Source: a virus
Reading direction: 5' to 3' (one strand)
Length of the DNA: 49,111 nucleotides
Virus record (IMG/VR): IMGVR_UViG_3300047494_000119
Coordinates: 1 to 49,111 of that record
Below the pieces are notes generated by a model. That model did not search any database and was not told the origin of the DNA. It saw nothing but the letters and a program-made list of their open reading frames with translations. Position numbers and translations under genes: made by a program. This document shows, in pieces, positions 37,394 through 45,701 of the stretch (position 1 is the first letter of the stretch; each line of letters begins with the position of its first letter).

Positions 37394-37668
37394 GTCCGCG
37401 CCCCGAACGTCGTGCGCCCCAGCTGCGTCAGCGCCAGGTCGCAGAAATATCCCGCGCCGCCTTTGCTCGCCGCGTCCGGCTTCATGCTGATCAGGCCCTG
37501 GCGTTGCAGCCGGGTCGCCTGTGCGATCACCACCGCCTCGCTCGATGTCACCCGCAAAGTCTTGCCGTTTGCCACGAAGATCTTGCGCGGCAGCGTCGCC
37601 ACAAACTCCTGATCGGTCAGGCCGCCAAAGATCGCGGCCGGGCGGCGCCGCGCGCTGATCTTAACCAT
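37390..37668 (-). CDS. Small hypothetical protein (92 aa), winged-helix-like
   Basis: Overlaps the GemA gene by 8 bases. SSEAVVIAQATRLQRQGLISM followed by LTQLGRTTF gives a short winged-helix-like pattern, similar in outline to the 88-aa neighbour and the gp26-like protein. No family recognised. Confidence 0.65.
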   Translation of the reverse strand: MVKISARRRPAAIFGGLTDQEFVATLPRKIFVANGKTLRVTSSEAVVIAQATRLQRQGLISMKPDAASKGGAGYFCDLALTQLGRTTFGART

Positions 37669-38089
37669 CCGCCGCCTCCATCTGCTTCGCCCGCTCGCGC
37701 TTCGCCCACGCCTTCAGTGCCTCGGTCACCTTCCCGGCCTGCGTCACATCCAGGAAGTTCGGATCATCGATGCCGGTCTGCCGCCGCACGAAACTCCGCA
37801 GCGCCGCGCGCGAGGGATCGCGCAGCAGCGGCGCCATATCCTTCCAGATCGCAAAAACCTTGCGCACGTGCAGCTTGTCGCTGATCACCACCTTCGGCTT
37901 CGCGCTGAACCCCAGCCGCTTGAACTCGCGCATCACCGCGTCCAGCTCGGCCACCGTCATCACCCGCGAGCTGTCTTTGCCGGTAATGCGCACCAGGATC
38001 GCCTGATAGCTGTCGTCGGTCAGCGCCATCTCGCGCTTGGCCACATGCAGCTTGCGAATCAGTCCCTGCTTCTCGATCGAGTGTGCCAT
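37661..38089 (-). CDS. gemA: GemA-like regulatory protein (DUF1018)
   Basis: 142 aa. LIRKLHVAKREMALTDDSYQAILVRITGKDSS, followed by ELDAVMREFKRLGF, is the GemA signature; the C-terminal half with FVRRQTGIDDPNFLDVTQAGKVTEALKAW is also conserved. In Mu GemA alters host gyrase/supercoiling and host gene expression. The start overlaps the stop of a 32-aa peptide gene (TGATG). Confidence 0.93.
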   Translation of the reverse strand: MAHSIEKQGLIRKLHVAKREMALTDDSYQAILVRITGKDSSRVMTVAELDAVMREFKRLGFSAKPKVVISDKLHVRKVFAIWKDMAPLLRDPSRAALRSFVRRQTGIDDPNFLDVTQAGKVTEALKAWAKRERAKQMEAADG

Positions 38090-38187
38090 CAGTCCCTCGC
38101 CGCGCGGGCAAGCGCCGTGGCAAAGGCACCAAAGATGGCGCCCACGGCGAAAATGAGAATCGCAGCCAGCACGGTTATCGCGCCCAT
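38089..38187 (-). CDS. 32-aa single-span membrane peptide
   Basis: ATG at 38187 lies 10 bases inside the upstream gene; the stop at 38089 overlaps the GemA ATG. The product is almost entirely one hydrophobic span (ITVLAAILIFAVGAIFGAF) with a short basic tail (LARAARD). The tight coupling on both sides and clean membrane pattern support it as a real gene. Possible inhibitor or exclusion peptide; function unknown. Confidence 0.62.
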   Translation of the reverse strand: MGAITVLAAILIFAVGAIFGAFATALARAARD

Positions 38188-38495
38188 GTCAGTGTCACCC
38201 CGCTGTTGGGAAGCCGCTTCACCGCCAGCCACACCGTGCGATCGGCCGCGATCGCCAGCAGCGCGTCACCCGTCGCAATTTCCCCTGAAGCCGCGTTCAA
38301 AAACCCTGGCCGCAGCATCTCGCGCAGCCGCATCGTCCGGTCGCAGTATTGCCAAACCGTGTGGCCCTGCGTGTAATTCAGCTGGCTCAGGTTACGGAAC
38401 GCAAAGCCCGGCGCACTCGCCAGCGGCGCGTGCACCGGGTGTTTCGTCGGCGGCGGCGCCAGCGGAATGCCGCGTGAGGCGAACCGCTTCGCCAT
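38175..38495 (-). CDS. Hypothetical early protein (106 aa)
   Basis: The start overlaps the preceding stop (TGATG). The middle (FRNLSQLNYTQGHTVWQYCDRTMRLREML) and end (GDALLAIAADRTVWLAVKRL) look like a folded alpha/beta protein. Not recognised. Part of the early polycistron. Confidence 0.68.
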   Translation of the reverse strand: MAKRFASRGIPLAPPPTKHPVHAPLASAPGFAFRNLSQLNYTQGHTVWQYCDRTMRLREMLRPGFLNAASGEIATGDALLAIAADRTVWLAVKRLPNSGVTLTWAR

Positions 38496-38722
38496 CAGCC
38501 GCGCCCCTCGGAAACAACGGGCGCCACCGCGCCGTCATCCACGTCCACGTAGGCGCGGCCAACCATTCTTGCGAAATCCGCACTAAACAAAGGGGCATTG
38601 GATGGGACGAAGCTCAGAATAGTGAGCCCTTGCACATACCCGCCGAGGGCGGAAACCACCTGCAGCACCGTCCGCTGCGGCGTGCCGCTGTCGTCGATCT
38701 CCAACTCGATGCGTAATTTCAT
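38495..38722 (-). CDS. Small hypothetical protein (75 aa)
   Basis: ATG at 38722 overlaps the preceding stop (ATGA); an in-frame upstream extension is a shadow. MKLRIELEIDDSGTPQRTVLQVVSALGGYVQGL shows alternating strands and a helix. Unrecognised. Confidence 0.68.
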   Translation of the reverse strand: MKLRIELEIDDSGTPQRTVLQVVSALGGYVQGLTILSFVPSNAPLFSADFARMVGRAYVDVDDGAVAPVVSEGRG

Positions 38723-39756
38723 GGCTGCGCCACCGCCGGCGTCATGAACACCGCCATGCCCAGCTCGCGCCGCCGCATGTTGATCGCAAACAGCGGCGCA
38801 TCCTCGCCCATCCCTGCCGCCCGCGCCCAAGCCGTCGCCCGCGCCGCAGTTACCCGCTCGCCCAGGATGAACCGCGGCGCGCCGATCCGCAGGCAATAGG
38901 CGTTCACCGCGTTCACGTCGGTCGCCTCGATCGGCACGCCCTTGCGCTGTAAGAACCCGCGTATCTGATCGATATCCGCCACGATCGCGGGCGGCGGCGG
39001 TGCCGGCTCGGTGGTCAACGTGGCCGGCACGCCCGTCAGCTGCGCCCGGGGCAATTTCGCCGCCACACCATGCGTCTGCCGATGCTGCGTCAGCCCGCCC
39101 AGCGCATCCATGCGGTGCTCGATCGCCTTCTGCGTCAGCACGGTCCCCGGCAGCGCATTCAGCGGCCCCAGGGCGTCGCACAGCGGCCCGCGCAGCGCCA
39201 GCTGCAGCAGCAGCGCGTCGCGTGCCGGCGACCAAGCCACCATCCCCCTGATCGGCGCCGGGCGCGCCGCTGGCGCCGGCCGCGGCGGCTCCGGCGGCAG
39301 CGGCTCAGCCAGACACGCCAACGGCGGCAGCGTGGCCGCAGTGCCCGCGCGCGCGGCCGCCGGCACCGGATTGGCCGCCGTCGGTGCCGCTGGCGGCACG
39401 AAGCCGAAATCCCCGCCGCGTTTTTTCAGCCCAAGATGGAAGGCTCGGTTCCACACATCCTTGGGCGTCAGCGGCTTGCCCGGCAGCGTGTTCAGCCGTG
39501 CAGCAATCTCCCCGCCGGTGTGCGTCATCCACATTTCGCGCAGCACCGCCAGCCGCTCGTTGCTCCACCGCTCGCCCGCCCGGTCCGGCACTGGCTCGGG
39601 TTCCAGCGCGGTGCTGCTCGCCAGCTCCGTGCGCAGCCCTAAGATCCGTTCGGCCTTCTCGGCGAGCAAATCCACCCGCTCCAGCAGCCGCTGCACCACC
39701 GGCATCAGGCTGGAAATCTGCGCGATCTCCGCCACCAGGTCAGTTGCCTCGCTCAT
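38719..39756 (-). CDS. Protein with two SANT/GcrA-like DNA-binding repeats
   Basis: 345 aa. A coiled N-terminus (to about 60) precedes repeat one at about 63-113 (WSNERLAVLREMWMTHTGGEIAARLN ... DVWNRAFHLGL). A Pro/Ala linker follows, then repeat two near 173-222 (WSPARDALLLQLALRGPLCDALGPLN ... AIEHRMDALGGL). Both share the Trp-led, three-helix layout of SANT and GcrA-type domains. The C-terminal region (about 255-345) is helical. Probably an early regulator; GcrA itself is a cell-cycle regulator in alphaproteobacteria, but that specific role is not implied. Confidence 0.7.
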   Translation of the reverse strand: MSEATDLVAEIAQISSLMPVVQRLLERVDLLAEKAERILGLRTELASSTALEPEPVPDRAGERWSNERLAVLREMWMTHTGGEIAARLNTLPGKPLTPKDVWNRAFHLGLKKRGGDFGFVPPAAPTAANPVPAAARAGTAATLPPLACLAEPLPPEPPRPAPAARPAPIRGMVAWSPARDALLLQLALRGPLCDALGPLNALPGTVLTQKAIEHRMDALGGLTQHRQTHGVAAKLPRAQLTGVPATLTTEPAPPPPAIVADIDQIRGFLQRKGVPIEATDVNAVNAYCLRIGAPRFILGERVTAARATAWARAAGMGEDAPLFAINMRRRELGMAVFMTPAVAQP

Positions 39757-40052
39757 GCGCAGCCTCCCACCACCCGGAACCGCCGCAGCCGCTGCACCGT
39801 GCTCGGCTGGACGCGTTGCTTCCCGCGCGCGCCCAGCACCGGATGTTCCTCCAGCTCGGCTTCCATGTTGCGTATGACCGCGCCCATGAACTCGGCAATC
39901 CGGCGCATTTCCGTCGCGTCATCGAACAGCCGCGCGCGCACGAATTCATCGTTCACGTGCCCCGCGCACACCACCCGATTTGCCGCGCGATCGAGCAGCT
40001 CGGTCTGCGCCGTCATCGCCAGCGCCAGTGTCTCCTGGATGCGCGCGCTCAT
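39753..40052 (-). CDS. Small helical hypothetical protein (99 aa)
   Basis: ATG at 40052 overlaps the preceding stop (ATGA); the longer frame upstream is shadow. ETLALAMTAQTELLDRAANR and MRRIAEFMGAVIRNMEAELEEH suggest a helical bundle. Unrecognised. Confidence 0.65.
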   Translation of the reverse strand: MSARIQETLALAMTAQTELLDRAANRVVCAGHVNDEFVRARLFDDATEMRRIAEFMGAVIRNMEAELEEHPVLGARGKQRVQPSTVQRLRRFRVVGGCA

Positions 40053-40321
40053 GGGGCGTCTCCGTGGGCGGTTTTGATCGCTGCACAAACCGCACGGAGT
40101 GCGATCTCCGCCTCTTCATCCGAAGGTTCATGTTGATCATCACGGAACGATAGCGAAGCAACCATCATCAGCGCTGCCAGCATCCTAGGTGCGGCGGCCA
40201 TGAGAACGGCATCGGCATGGCATGTGATCAGCGTGGCGACAGGTGCCCCGTCTGCAGCGCGAATAGTGCTCCATCCATCGGGCCCGTGAGCACTCCACGG
40301 CCCTTTCGAATGCGCGCTCAT
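40049..40321 (-). CDS. Small hypothetical protein (90 aa)
   Basis: GPWSAHGPDGWSTIRAADGAPVATL followed by AVLMAAAPRMLAALMMVASL resembles small phage proteins with a beta-hairpin then a helix that are common in early operons. ATGA overlaps on both sides. Function unknown. Confidence 0.75.
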   Translation of the reverse strand: MSAHSKGPWSAHGPDGWSTIRAADGAPVATLITCHADAVLMAAAPRMLAALMMVASLSFRDDQHEPSDEEAEIALRAVCAAIKTAHGDAP

Positions 40322-40497
40322 GGGGCCACCTGCCGGGCGACAACTTGGCCATGCTGTTCGACAAGATGAGCCGCCGTGCGCAGGTAATCCGCCGCTTGGA
40401 ACACGTTAAAATCCAGTGGGCCGAGATGCAGGGTATCGATCATGCCCAGCGCTCGCTCCACCATGCGCCGCGCCTCATCCAGCGTGCTCCCGCTCAT
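40318..40497 (-). CDS. Small hypothetical protein (59 aa)
   Basis: ATG at 40497 overlaps the transposition ATPase stop (ATGA) and its own stop overlaps the next ATG. Product: helical, MSGSTLDEARRMVERALGM then DFNVFQAADYLRTAAHLVEQ. Too short for routine calling, but the two couplings support it. Confidence 0.7.
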   Translation of the reverse strand: MSGSTLDEARRMVERALGMIDTLHLGPLDFNVFQAADYLRTAAHLVEQHGQVVARQVAP

Positions 40498-41477
40498 GCC
40501 TCCGCTCCTTTCCCGCGTCCCAGGTCTTCATTGTTCGAAAGCCGCGCCCAGCTGGCCTGGATGTGCGTGTGCAGCAGCTCGCTGCCGTCGGCACTCGCCA
40601 GCTTGTGGGCCAGCCGCAGCGCCTTCGTCATCAGCCGCAGCGTGCCTGGCTTCTGCGCGATCGCGTTCAGCGTGCCGCGCTGCTCGCGGTCTTCCACACC
40701 CCACGCATCCAGCAGCGTGCCAACATCCGCCGGCATCGGCCGCAGCCGCTGGATGCGCATGCCCACCCGCGATGTCAGCTGGGCAAAATGCGTGCGCCCC
40801 CCACCGGAAATTCGCGCCACGATCGTCTCGTTGCCCACCAGTCCCACGCCGCAGCCGGCCGCATCGTGCAGCGTGCGCAGCTGATCCAGCGCCATCGGCA
40901 GCAGATGCTGCGCCTCGTCGATCACCAGCAGCGCCTTCGATCCGCGCACCTTGCGCGCGATCTCGCTGGAAAGCCGCGGCGCCGAAACGCCGGCCGTGGC
41001 GAACCCCATCGATCCCGCGATCAACTCCAGCAGCGACCGCGCCGAGCCGCCGCACGGCTCCGCCGTCACCATCCACACATTCGGGTTGCGGCTCTGATAG
41101 CGGGTCGCCGCCATGGTCTTGCCCAGTCCCGGCGCGCCGATCACCAGAACCATGTCTGGCATATATTGCGCGTGCTCCAGCGTCGTCATGAACAACTCAG
41201 CCGACGGCGTCTCGGTGAACCCCGGCGCGTCCGGCATCGATGCCTGCACGCGCGAACGTTTCGGCCGGCTTTCCAGCCAGGTCAGCACCCGCGCGCCCAG
41301 CTTATCCAGGTCACCCTCGTACGTGCCGCCCAGCCAGTTGGTGAACGTGCCGTAGGCAATCCCGCTCTCGGTCGCGAGCTGCTTCTGGTTCAGCCGCTCC
41401 CCTGCCTGGATGTCCCGCACACGTTGTCGCAAAGCGGCGTGATCCGCCGCCGCTGTAGCCATTTCCGTATCGGTCAT
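40494..41477 (-). CDS. Transposition target protein B (MuB-like AAA ATPase)
   Basis: 327 aa. The N-terminal helix-turn-helix (about 28-50, NQKQLATESGIAYGTFTNWLGG) is followed by Walker A GAPGLGKT at 114-121 and Walker B LLVIDEAQ at 183-190. MuB binds target DNA in an ATP-dependent way, activates MuA and helps prevent insertion into the phage itself. It follows the transposase gene by about 47 bp. Confidence 0.95.
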   Translation of the reverse strand: MTDTEMATAAADHAALRQRVRDIQAGERLNQKQLATESGIAYGTFTNWLGGTYEGDLDKLGARVLTWLESRPKRSRVQASMPDAPGFTETPSAELFMTTLEHAQYMPDMVLVIGAPGLGKTMAATRYQSRNPNVWMVTAEPCGGSARSLLELIAGSMGFATAGVSAPRLSSEIARKVRGSKALLVIDEAQHLLPMALDQLRTLHDAAGCGVGLVGNETIVARISGGGRTHFAQLTSRVGMRIQRLRPMPADVGTLLDAWGVEDREQRGTLNAIAQKPGTLRLMTKALRLAHKLASADGSELLHTHIQASWARLSNNEDLGRGKGAEA

Positions 41478-41524
41478 GGTAAGCCTTTCTGTGTTGTACC
41501 ACTCGCCTCGGGCGGCGGAGGTGT

Positions 41525-43498
41525 TCAGACCTCCGCCGCCTCCTCCCGCACCAGCCGCAGCTTCGCGGTTGCCCGCAGCAGCTTCCGGTCCGTCTCGCTA
41601 AAGCCGTCCTCAGCGATCGCTTCGTCGGGGCTGACCCGTGACGCCGCCACCCGAAGCGCCCCATTCGGCATCACCACGTGCAACAGCCGCGCTTCCGGCA
41701 GCGGCGGCGGCGTAAGGTGCAGGGGCGCCGCAGCCGCGGCAGCAGTCATCGCGCGCAGGGCCTCGGCCTGTTTCTTCAAGCCCTTCTCGAAGGACTTCAT
41801 TGCGTTTGCGTGTGCGCGCGCGGCGCCAGCGTCATCGAACGCAACAGCGCCTTGCACCTTTGCGTGACAGATCAAGCGGCCATCAGGTGTGTAGGCGTGC
41901 ACGCCTTCCGCCAAGCGCTGCGGGTCAAACCGCACAACAAGCTTCTTCCCGCGGTATTCCAGCAGCTCTTCGGCCCAATATCGGTTCTTCATGATGTGCA
42001 AGCAGCCATCATGCTGGCGCGCGGTTACGCCCTCGGCCGCCAGCAACCAAAGCTGGCGATGGGACTCACTGGCCTTCTTGATCAGGTTATCGCTGCGCTC
42101 ATAGGAAGCTTTGAACGCCTGCAGAAACGAAAGCTTGCCACCGCAGACCGTCGTATTGCGGCCTTCGCGGCTGTTGTGCTCAAGAATGCAGCTCGTCGCC
42201 ACATCCAGAAAGACATCCAGCGGCACCACCGCGCTGCCATAATCGGCCGGCTTGGTCATCGGTGAGTTGCCGGTCCCCGCGCCCTCGAATTTGGGATGCT
42301 TCGCGTAATTGCTGGCGAACTCCCCAAAGGCGCGCTCGATCGGCTTGGATTGCCCGGAATAGGGCTTGGTCCAATGCACCTTCACGTCCAGCAGCGGCAT
42401 GATGCCGATCGGATCGTCATCCAGAATATCGAACCGATAGCGGTGCTGCACGCCGCCGGTCAGCCACTTGCTGGCGAAGCCACGTCCATTATCAAGCCAA
42501 CACTGCTCCGGAATGCCGAAATTCTCGACCAGGTCACCGAACGCAAGCCGCACCAGGTCACGGCTCTCTGACTGCCCCACGCGCCAGCTTAGGATCATAT
42601 TTGAATAAAGGTCCTGGAAGGCGACCATCATGGGGCGCCCCACCGTCCCGTCAGGCCAACGCACCATCACGTCCCATTTGTGGCCGTCGGCGTTCACGCA
42701 TTCCAGTGCGCGGAAATGGCTACGTTCGCGGGTCTGGCATGGATAGAGCTCTCGCGCTGCTTCAACGCCCTTTCTGCAAAGAACGCGCACCGCCTCGGGC
42801 ACATCCCGCTCAACCCGGCGCACAAATGTCTTCGCGGCGGGGAGTTTCCAGAGATTTTCGGGCTGTTGCGCCTGGGCCTTAACGTGTCGGAAACAGGCTG
42901 AGTGAGGCGACTGAGACGGCGTTAGATACAGCGCGAGATACCTCTCCCAGGCCGGCCGCGGGATATAGGCCGGATCCGGCCGGCCGCCGCGCGGTCGCAC
43001 GAGCGCAGCAAGCCGGTTGTGCCGACTGACGCCGGCCGTCTTGCTTAGCCACTCGTAGAGCGTCGATTGTGCAATGCCATATTTGGCGCACACAGCAGCA
43101 ACAGCCTGGATTTTGGAGTTTCCGTCTTTGACGAGCGTCTCGTAGTCGACGATCGCATTGAGCTTGGCCTCGGCCAGCCGTTTTTGCTTGGCAGTCGCCT
43201 TGTTATAGGCCGTCAGACAAACAGGAATGTCCGCCGCCTTGACCTGGGCCGGCGCCTCGACCGGAGCCCGAAAGCGAAACGCCACCTCGGAAAGCGCTGC
43301 GTGGGGCAGCTGCGAGTAGTGGTATTCTACGCCGCCACCGCGGCCCGCGCGCCTGCGGCATTTTTCGGTCTGATCAGCCCAGCCGAGTTCCTTAGCCTGG
43401 CGCGCCACGCCGCTTTCTGTGCAGCGAACTCCCGGAAGCGATAGCTCTGCCAGCTCGCGCGCGGTAAACCACTCCTTAAGCAGCATTTGGGCCGCCAT
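41525..43498 (-). CDS. Transposase A (MuA-like, DDE integrase)
   Basis: 657 aa from the ATG at 43498, overlapping the previous gene by 23 bases; an ATG four codons on (43486) is also possible. The N-terminal winged-helix domain is LLKEWFTARELAELSLPG ... RAGRGGGVEYHY. Catalytic residues match MuA: Asp271 (NADGHKWDV), Asp336 (LDNGRGF) and Glu388 (PIERAFG). The C-terminal beta-barrel and helical region follow. It catalyses replicative transposition between the phage ends. Confidence 0.96.
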   Translation of the reverse strand: MAAQMLLKEWFTARELAELSLPGVRCTESGVARQAKELGWADQTEKCRRRAGRGGGVEYHYSQLPHAALSEVAFRFRAPVEAPAQVKAADIPVCLTAYNKATAKQKRLAEAKLNAIVDYETLVKDGNSKIQAVAAVCAKYGIAQSTLYEWLSKTAGVSRHNRLAALVRPRGGRPDPAYIPRPAWERYLALYLTPSQSPHSACFRHVKAQAQQPENLWKLPAAKTFVRRVERDVPEAVRVLCRKGVEAARELYPCQTRERSHFRALECVNADGHKWDVMVRWPDGTVGRPMMVAFQDLYSNMILSWRVGQSESRDLVRLAFGDLVENFGIPEQCWLDNGRGFASKWLTGGVQHRYRFDILDDDPIGIMPLLDVKVHWTKPYSGQSKPIERAFGEFASNYAKHPKFEGAGTGNSPMTKPADYGSAVVPLDVFLDVATSCILEHNSREGRNTTVCGGKLSFLQAFKASYERSDNLIKKASESHRQLWLLAAEGVTARQHDGCLHIMKNRYWAEELLEYRGKKLVVRFDPQRLAEGVHAYTPDGRLICHAKVQGAVAFDDAGAARAHANAMKSFEKGLKKQAEALRAMTAAAAAAPLHLTPPPLPEARLLHVVMPNGALRVAASRVSPDEAIAEDGFSETDRKLLRATAKLRLVREEAAEV

Positions 43499-43862
43499 TC
43501 GCGTTCTCGAAAAGGGCCAGACGGTGCAAAGCAATTTCCACGATCAATTTGCGGTCGAGATCGCTGGAAAGGTCGAGAAGGAGATAGTCGAATTCGCGTG
43601 CTGCATAGGCGATCCGGCCGTCTGGCCGCACGCCAGGAAGACAGAACCTACGTTCGATGATTTCTCGGGCGCGTCGGCCCAAAAGCCGATAGTGATACTC
43701 AATCCCGCCGCCGCGCCCTGACCGCTTCCGAAGCCCGTCTGCCTGGTTGCGCCAGTGCGCCGTTTTTGCGAACCCCGCGATGCCTTGCGCGGTTGCTGGC
43801 ATGCCCGGAAGCTTTAGGTCGGCAAGTTCCCGCGCTCTAAACCACTCTTTGGCCAGCGCCAT
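43476..43862 (-). CDS. Stand-alone MuA-type DNA-binding domain protein
   Basis: 128 aa. Residues 3-60 (AKEWFRARELADLKLPGMP ... RSGRGGGIEYHY) closely match the N-terminal DNA-binding domain of the transposase encoded next to it. The rest (ARREIIERRFCLPG and a helical tail) has no DDE core. It overlaps neighbours at both ends. A free DNA-binding module might compete with or assist the transposase at the enhancer/operator sites. Confidence 0.85.
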   Translation of the reverse strand: MALAKEWFRARELADLKLPGMPATAQGIAGFAKTAHWRNQADGLRKRSGRGGGIEYHYRLLGRRAREIIERRFCLPGVRPDGRIAYAAREFDYLLLDLSSDLDRKLIVEIALHRLALFENANGGPNAA

Positions 43863-44116
43863 CAGGCATCGCCTCCCGCCTGATGAGCCCGTTCGATGAG
43901 ATCAAACCAGGCCTCCAGCCACATTGTGGTCGCTTCCGCGAGCAGCGCCTGTGTTGCGGGCGCGCCAACTTCACTGCGTACGGCATCGATATCCGCGAAG
44001 AGGCGGGCACGCAGGTGTCGCCAGCGAGTGGGATCAATCTCAAACGCGCGCGGTAACAGTGACAGCTTAGGGGGCGATCGGTCGGCTGCTGGCGGCTTTG
44101 CAGTCTTTCTGGCCAT
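43862..44116 (-). CDS. Small hypothetical protein (84 aa)
   Basis: ATG at 44116 shares one base with the previous stop (TAATG). A much longer in-frame ORF upstream is shadow of the CII-like gene. Basic N-terminus (ARKTAKPPA) and a helical C-terminus with FADIDAVRSEVGAPATQALLAEATTMWLEAW. Unrecognised; early operon. Confidence 0.7.
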   Translation of the reverse strand: MARKTAKPPAADRSPPKLSLLPRAFEIDPTRWRHLRARLFADIDAVRSEVGAPATQALLAEATTMWLEAWFDLIERAHQAGGDA

Positions 44117-44571
44117 TACAGCAGCCCCTCGTTTTTTGCTTGTCGCCGCAGCATGTCGCGCTGGCGGCTGATCTCGTCTTCTTTTTCGCGCAGGCTCGCC
44201 AGTTCGATCAGCGGCAGATACTTCCGCTCCATCACGATCCAGCCGAACATGTCGGCGATCAGCTCCAGCAAACGCCGGTCGCCCGTCGCGTGGATCAGCC
44301 CGATGAACCGAACCACGTTGATCACGTGATCGTCGCGAGCCTCGCTGGCATAGGCGTTCAACATGTTGGTCGACATGTCTTCGCCCAGGAACTCGGTAAC
44401 CGCCTTTGCCACATCGGCGCGGGACCGGCCGCAATCCTTCAGTGCCTGACTGATGCCCCGGCACAGCTTCCCAGCTACGGTGGCAGCCCGCACGGTGCGT
44501 TCATCGAAACGCACCACCGGCTCCGGCGGAACCCAATCCAACAAGTCACGCTGGCGGCCATGGCGCGCCAT
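44116..44571 (-). CDS. Putative phage regulatory protein, CII/CP76-like
   Basis: 151 aa, 3 bp after the ParB-like gene. The central SRADVAKAVTEFLGEDMSTNMLNAYASEA, HVINVVRFIGLIHATGDRRLLELIADMFGW has the layout of CII-type (CP76) regulators, with a short DNA-binding helix pair and the ATGD-LL segment. C-terminus is a coiled coil. The family match is moderate; its job might be control of the early operon. Confidence 0.6.
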   Translation of the reverse strand: MARHGRQRDLLDWVPPEPVVRFDERTVRAATVAGKLCRGISQALKDCGRSRADVAKAVTEFLGEDMSTNMLNAYASEARDDHVINVVRFIGLIHATGDRRLLELIADMFGWIVMERKYLPLIELASLREKEDEISRQRDMLRRQAKNEGLL

Positions 44572-44574
44572 GGC

Positions 44575-45408
44575 TCAGGCGACGCCCTTCCCGGCACGCT
44601 CACTGCGCGCCGCTGCCAGTTGCCCTTTGCGGAACGCTTCCTTCGCGGCGTCGGAAAGCTTGACCCACCGCGCCAGCAGTGCGTCCGCGAGCTGCTGATC
44701 GGTTTTCTCTGGCACCACGCCCGAGGCAGCCTTATGGGCTGTCCAGAAAGCCTTCTTGAACTGCTTTTCCGGCAGCCCAAGGCTAGGCTTCAGACGCTCC
44801 AGGAACACAAGCTGGTCCTCGGCGCTCAGCCGAGCGGCAGCATCCAATAGAACCCCATTATCGGCGGCAGGCGTCCCACGCAGCGCCGCCCAAAGAGCTG
44901 GTCTGATCCTGCTGCCACGCGCCCGGTGCCGCTTCACCTCGCGTTCAGGGATGCCAAATCGCTCGCAAACATCCTTGTTAAAGGCAAAGGACCAAATTTG
45001 GTCCTTTGCTTTCGTTCGGTCACCGCCCCTGCGGATCGGCCCGTTCATCGCCTCCCAAACGCGGGCGCGTTCGGCAATGAAATTGGCCCGGTCGTACGCC
45101 GTCAGATCGGCGCGGGCCAGATTTTCGTCAATCTCACGCAGCCGCAGCGTATCGGGGTCGGAAGCACCCACGTAGATCACGGCATTGATGGTATCGAGCC
45201 CCGCCAGCTTGGCCGCAGCCAGCCGGTGCGCGCCCGAAATCAGGCGGTAAGGCAGCTGCCCCGCCTGCGGCATCACCTCGATCGGCGTCATCTGGCCAAC
45301 CTCGGTCATCGAAATCACGATCCGGTCCAGCCGCGCAGTGTCCAGGTCGCGCAGCCGATCCGCCACCTCGATCTCGTCGAAGCGGAGTTGCCTCACATCC
45401 ATGTTCAA
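44575..45408 (-). CDS. ParB-like N-terminal domain protein
   Basis: 277 aa; ATG overlaps the Ner stop (ATGA). LRFDEIEVADRLRD, then MTPIEVMPQ and GAHRLAAAKLAG (59-70) correspond to the ParB/Srx-type boxes, where CTPase/nucleotide-binding activity resides in the family. LREIDENLARADLTAYDRANFI is also a typical following segment. The C-terminal half is helical. Such proteins recur in Mu-like phages of alphaproteobacteria, beside transposase genes; role unknown. Confidence 0.88.
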   Translation of the reverse strand: MNMDVRQLRFDEIEVADRLRDLDTARLDRIVISMTEVGQMTPIEVMPQAGQLPYRLISGAHRLAAAKLAGLDTINAVIYVGASDPDTLRLREIDENLARADLTAYDRANFIAERARVWEAMNGPIRRGGDRTKAKDQIWSFAFNKDVCERFGIPEREVKRHRARGSRIRPALWAALRGTPAADNGVLLDAAARLSAEDQLVFLERLKPSLGLPEKQFKKAFWTAHKAASGVVPEKTDQQLADALLARWVKLSDAAKEAFRKGQLAAARSERAGKGVA

Positions 45409-45701
45409 GCTGCTTTCTGTTTTTGACTTTTGCGGATAGGACGGAGCTCGTAGGCAGAAGCCCTAGGACGAGGCTTGGGAGTGCCATCCGAGTGCCAGCG
45501 ATCCGGCCACAACAGATGAAGCTCCACGCCCAGCGTCGCGCCGATCAACCGCTCGATGCGCATGGAACGACCCGGATCATTGAAGACCGCGCTAACCGCG
45601 GGCTGATTGACGCCCCAGGCTTTAGCTACGGCAGTGATCGACCCGTGCTTCTTCCGAAGCTCAGCTTTGATGTTCTCCGCATGCCAGCGTGGGGCAGCCA
45701 T
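45405..45701 (-). CDS. ner: Ner-like DNA-binding protein
   Basis: 98 aa from ATG 45701, which has AGGA 8 nt upstream; the TTG two codons earlier lies within that spacing and is unlikely. WHAENIKAELRKKHGSITAVAKAWGVNQPAVSAVFNDPGRSMRIERLIGATLG is the Ner/Nlp helix-turn-helix family. In Mu, Ner represses early transcription late in the early phase. It is the first gene of the leftward operon. Confidence 0.93.
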   Translation of the reverse strand: MAAPRWHAENIKAELRKKHGSITAVAKAWGVNQPAVSAVFNDPGRSMRIERLIGATLGVELHLLWPDRWHSDGTPKPRPRASAYELRPIRKSQKQKAA

